Origin: Aalborgiella sp031424795
GTDB taxonomy: Bacteria; Pseudomonadota; Gammaproteobacteria; Burkholderiales; Burkholderiaceae_C
Assembly (NCBI GenBank): GCA_031424795.1
Contig: JANPIC010000174.1
Coordinates: 1-7,874, forward strand
Direction: 5' to 3'
Length of the DNA: 7,874 nt
Shown here: positions 6,405-7,874 of the stretch, one piece after another
How positions within the stretch are numbered: position 1 is the stretch's first letter
Layout of the letters: every line of letters begins with the position of its first letter
Notes under the pieces: model-generated
Told to the model about the DNA's origin: nothing
The model's database searches: none
What the model saw: the letters and a program-made list of their open reading frames with translations, nothing else
Position numbers and translations under genes: made by a program

Positions 6405-6552
6405 TAAATCGGTTTACATGTCCAAATTTTCCAATTCAACAAATTGTATGGTCTTCGAAAACAGGTTTCTTTACTTGGCATCCAGAGGCAACAACTGAAT
6501 TTCGCACAAAGCAGCCAGTTCTCGGTCAGGCCGGGCGAGGTACATAACTTCA
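6405..6552. other. Intergenic stretch with no recognised gene
   Basis: Between the Bug gene and the toxin-antitoxin promoter lies about 150 bp with no supported gene and no convincing terminator; the best hairpin (CAATT/AATTG near 6432-6446) is short and AT-rich. On the minus strand from about 6563 to 6471 the reading frame gives a protein-like string ending in CEIQLLPLDAK, without a credible start. It might be a gene remnant but was not recognised. Confidence 0.4.
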
Positions 6553-6586
6553 TTGACAAAACTATAAAGTGCGCACATAATATGTG
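6553..6586 (+). promoter_or_regulatory. Toxin-antitoxin promoter with embedded operator palindromes
   Basis: TTGACA (6553-6558) and CATAAT (6576-6581) are separated by exactly 17 nt, giving a near-consensus sigma-70 promoter. The -10 box lies inside the perfect palindrome CACATAATATGTG (6574-6586). A second palindrome, GTGCGCAC (6569-6576), overlaps its left edge, so three GTG/CAC half-sites occur in 18 bp. Ribbon-helix-helix antitoxins typically repress their own operon at such sites, so this is the expected autoregulatory operator. Confidence 0.8.
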
Positions 6587-6603
6587 TAAAACTGGAGTTT
6601 GCC

Positions 6604-6831
6604 ATGAACATCACCCTATCAATTGAAGAACGCGTGGCTGAAAATGCGCGTGAGGCGGCTCGCAAAATGGGGAAAAGCTTGAACCAAGTGGTGCGTGACT
6701 ACTTGGAGCAATTGGCTGGCACAGCGCATGCTGAGCAAGATTTTGATGCGTTTGAGCAGCGTTGTTTGAACACCAAAGGTCGATTGAACAACTGGACTTT
6801 CAACCGCGAAGAAGCCAATGCCCGCCGTTAA
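6604..6831 (+). CDS. Ribbon-helix-helix antitoxin of a type II toxin-antitoxin pair
   Basis: A 75-residue protein with the layout of a MetJ/Arc-type ribbon-helix-helix antitoxin. The strand NITLSI (2-7) is followed by helix ERVAENAREAARKMG (9-23) and KSLNQVVRDYLEQLAG (24-39). A charged C-terminal tail (about 40-75, with NTKGRLNNWTFNREEANARR) would thread into the toxin and inhibit its nuclease site. It should bind the palindrome in its own promoter. The start is ATG 6604 with GGAG 6 nt upstream. The last 14 nt overlap the toxin gene, consistent with coupled translation. Subfamily names (VapB-like, CopG-like) cannot be separated by eye, so no symbol is given. Confidence 0.88.
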   Translation: MNITLSIEERVAENAREAARKMGKSLNQVVRDYLEQLAGTAHAEQDFDAFEQRCLNTKGRLNNWTFNREEANARR

Positions 6832-7327
6832 TACGGGCAGCGCCAAGCCGCCTGTTGCGCAGGAAGCAAGCGCTGCGTATTTGGCCATGTTGCTGCCGCT
6901 GGCTCAATTTAGTAAAGATCGCTGCTTCATCGACACCAATTTGCTGATTTATGCAGACAGTGGTGACGAATCCATCAAGCAGCGCATCGCCCTGACCTTG
7001 CTAAAACAGCTCAGGCTGAATCAAAAAGGCGTCTTGTCAACCCAAGTGCTGGGCGAATACTGCAACGTGGCGCTCAACAAACTGAAGCTGCCGCATGCTG
7101 ATATTCGCGAGCAAATGCAATTTTGGGAGCAATACGACGTTGTCCAAGTCACGCCCGCCATCATCCACATGGGACTAGACTTGCACCAAACCCGATCTCT
7201 AGGTTTTTTTGATGCGCTGATTGTCGCTGCCGCCAAAACCAGCGGCTGCACCGTTCTGTATTCTGAAGATATGAATGCGGGTGAGATGGTGAACGGGGTT
7301 CGGATTGTGAACCCGTTCAGGCTTTAG
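6818..7327 (+). CDS. PIN-domain toxin (VapC-like ribonuclease)
   Basis: PIN-domain toxins are Mg2+-dependent RNases, often cutting tRNA or rRNA, held inactive by the partner antitoxin. Of 169 residues, the PIN domain spans about 36-160, with the acidic set intact: D39 in FIDTN, E80 in STQVLGEY, D132 in FFDALIVAAA and D151 in YSEDM. The first 35 residues, before CFIDTN, are an extension not usual in VapC, whose catalytic FIDTN normally lies within the first ten residues. ATG 6818 overlaps the antitoxin gene by 14 nt and has a weak GAAGAAG upstream; ATG 6887 (residue 24) is an alternative start that would remove most of the extension. The gene ends 21 nt from the convergent purC stop. A functional toxin is likely because no key residue is lost. 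Confidence 0.9.
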   Translation: MPAVNTGSAKPPVAQEASAAYLAMLLPLAQFSKDRCFIDTNLLIYADSGDESIKQRIALTLLKQLRLNQKGVLSTQVLGEYCNVALNKLKLPHADIREQMQFWEQYDVVQVTPAIIHMGLDLHQTRSLGFFDALIVAAAKTSGCTVLYSEDMNAGEMVNGVRIVNPFRL

Positions 7328-7348
7328 TTTGTCAGGCTACTAAATCTG

Positions 7349-7874
7349 TTAACCCGTCAACCGAGTCCAAGCCTCTTGATACTTCGCCGCCGTCTTCTCA
7401 ATCACCTCACGCGGGACGCGAGGCGCTGGTGGGGTTTTGTCCCAGGTTTGGGTTTCTAGCCAGTCGCGGACGAACTGTTTGTCGAAACTTGGCGGGTTTT
7501 TGCCTTCTTTGAAACTGGCTTCGTAGCTTTCGGCGGGCCAGAAGCGGGATGAATCGGGCGTCAACACCTCGTCCATCAGGGTCAGCGTGCCGTCTGCGTC
7601 CAGGCCAAACTCAAACTTGGTGTCGGCAATGATGATGCCTTTGGTCAAGGCAAATTCGTAGGCAGTTTTGTAGATGGCGATGCTGAGGGTTTTGATTTTT
7701 TCGGCCAAATCGACACCGATTTTGTCGCACATTTGCTCGAAAGTGATGTTTTCGTCATGCTCCCCCACAATCGCTTTGGCGGCGGGGGTGAAGATGGGTT
7801 CGGGGAGTTTGGAGGCGTTTTGCAAGCCAGCCGGCAGCTTGACGCCGCAGACTGATTGCGACACTTGGTATTCC
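7349..7874 (-). CDS. purC: SAICAR synthetase PurC (5' end outside window)
   Basis: Phosphoribosylaminoimidazole-succinocarboxamide synthase joins CAIR and aspartate with ATP, the step after PurE in purine synthesis. The window holds the C-terminal 174 residues and the stop (TAA 7351-7349). Visible motifs are CGVKLPAGLQNASKLPEPIFTPA, GEHDENI, the signature ADTKFEFG and the second signature DEVLTPDSSRFWPA. Together these mark the long PurC type typical of betaproteobacteria and resembling the yeast enzyme. The reading frame is open to the right edge, so the apparent GTG at 7864 is an internal valine, not a start. The gene has the same orientation as purE, purK and tsaC but lies about 4.9 kb upstream of purE, with a toxin-antitoxin pair and a metabolic cassette between them. 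Confidence 0.97.
   Translation of the reverse strand, partial: EYQVSQSVCGVKLPAGLQNASKLPEPIFTPAAKAIVGEHDENITFEQMCDKIGVDLAEKIKTLSIAIYKTAYEFALTKGIIIADTKFEFGLDADGTLTLMDEVLTPDSSRFWPAESYEASFKEGKNPPSFDKQFVRDWLETQTWDKTPPAPRVPREVIEKTAAKYQEAWTRLTG

Noticed and set aside
6405..6446. Possible transcription terminator after the Bug gene (GGAC...GTCC, CAATT/AATTG)
   Set aside because: The stems are only 4-5 bp with long or AT-rich loops and no T-tract in the right place.
7328..7348. Terminator between the convergent toxin and purC genes
   Set aside because: Only 21 nt, with no stem-loop visible in it.

Overview
The window looks like chromosomal DNA of a betaproteobacterium, most likely Burkholderiales in or near the Comamonadaceae. 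This rests on recognising protein families by eye: the purC/purE/purK/Sua5-type gene set on one strand, the SxxC-type CnoX chaperone, and a Bug (TctC-type) solute receptor, a family greatly expanded in Burkholderiales. No database search was possible.

Layout, left to right. Positions 1-2447 (minus strand) hold a tight housekeeping cluster read purE, purK, tsaC/sua5: purE and purK share an ATGA overlap, and a 19-nt gap separates purK from a GTG-started tsaC that runs off the left edge. The right edge (7349-7874, minus) holds the 3' end of purC. All four genes point the same way, so purC probably once lay directly upstream of purE. About 4.9 kb now separates them.

That interval holds three blocks. 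(1) cnoX (2610-3551, plus) is divergent from purE across a 162-bp region dominated by a perfect 26-bp inverted repeat of the REP-like kind. (2) A small metabolic cassette follows: a TetR-family regulator (minus), divergent from a two-gene operon encoding a DHDPS/N-acetylneuraminate-lyase-family enzyme and a periplasmic Bug receptor. A palindrome lies in the shared promoter region. The likely logic is that the Bug protein captures an organic acid, the lyase-type enzyme acts on it or a product, and the TetR protein senses a ligand. The substrate is not identifiable from sequence. (3) A type II toxin-antitoxin pair (ribbon-helix-helix antitoxin and PIN-domain toxin) has a near-consensus sigma-70 promoter whose -10 box lies inside a perfect palindrome, a textbook autoregulation site.

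The least expected signal is a short dispersed DNA repeat inside coding sequence. A 20-bp core (19/20 identical) occurs in tsaC at the left edge and in cnoX, read in different frames in the two proteins and located in both at interdomain or linker-like segments. A weaker third match lies antisense in purK. No RNA genes, CRISPR arrays or transposase genes were seen.
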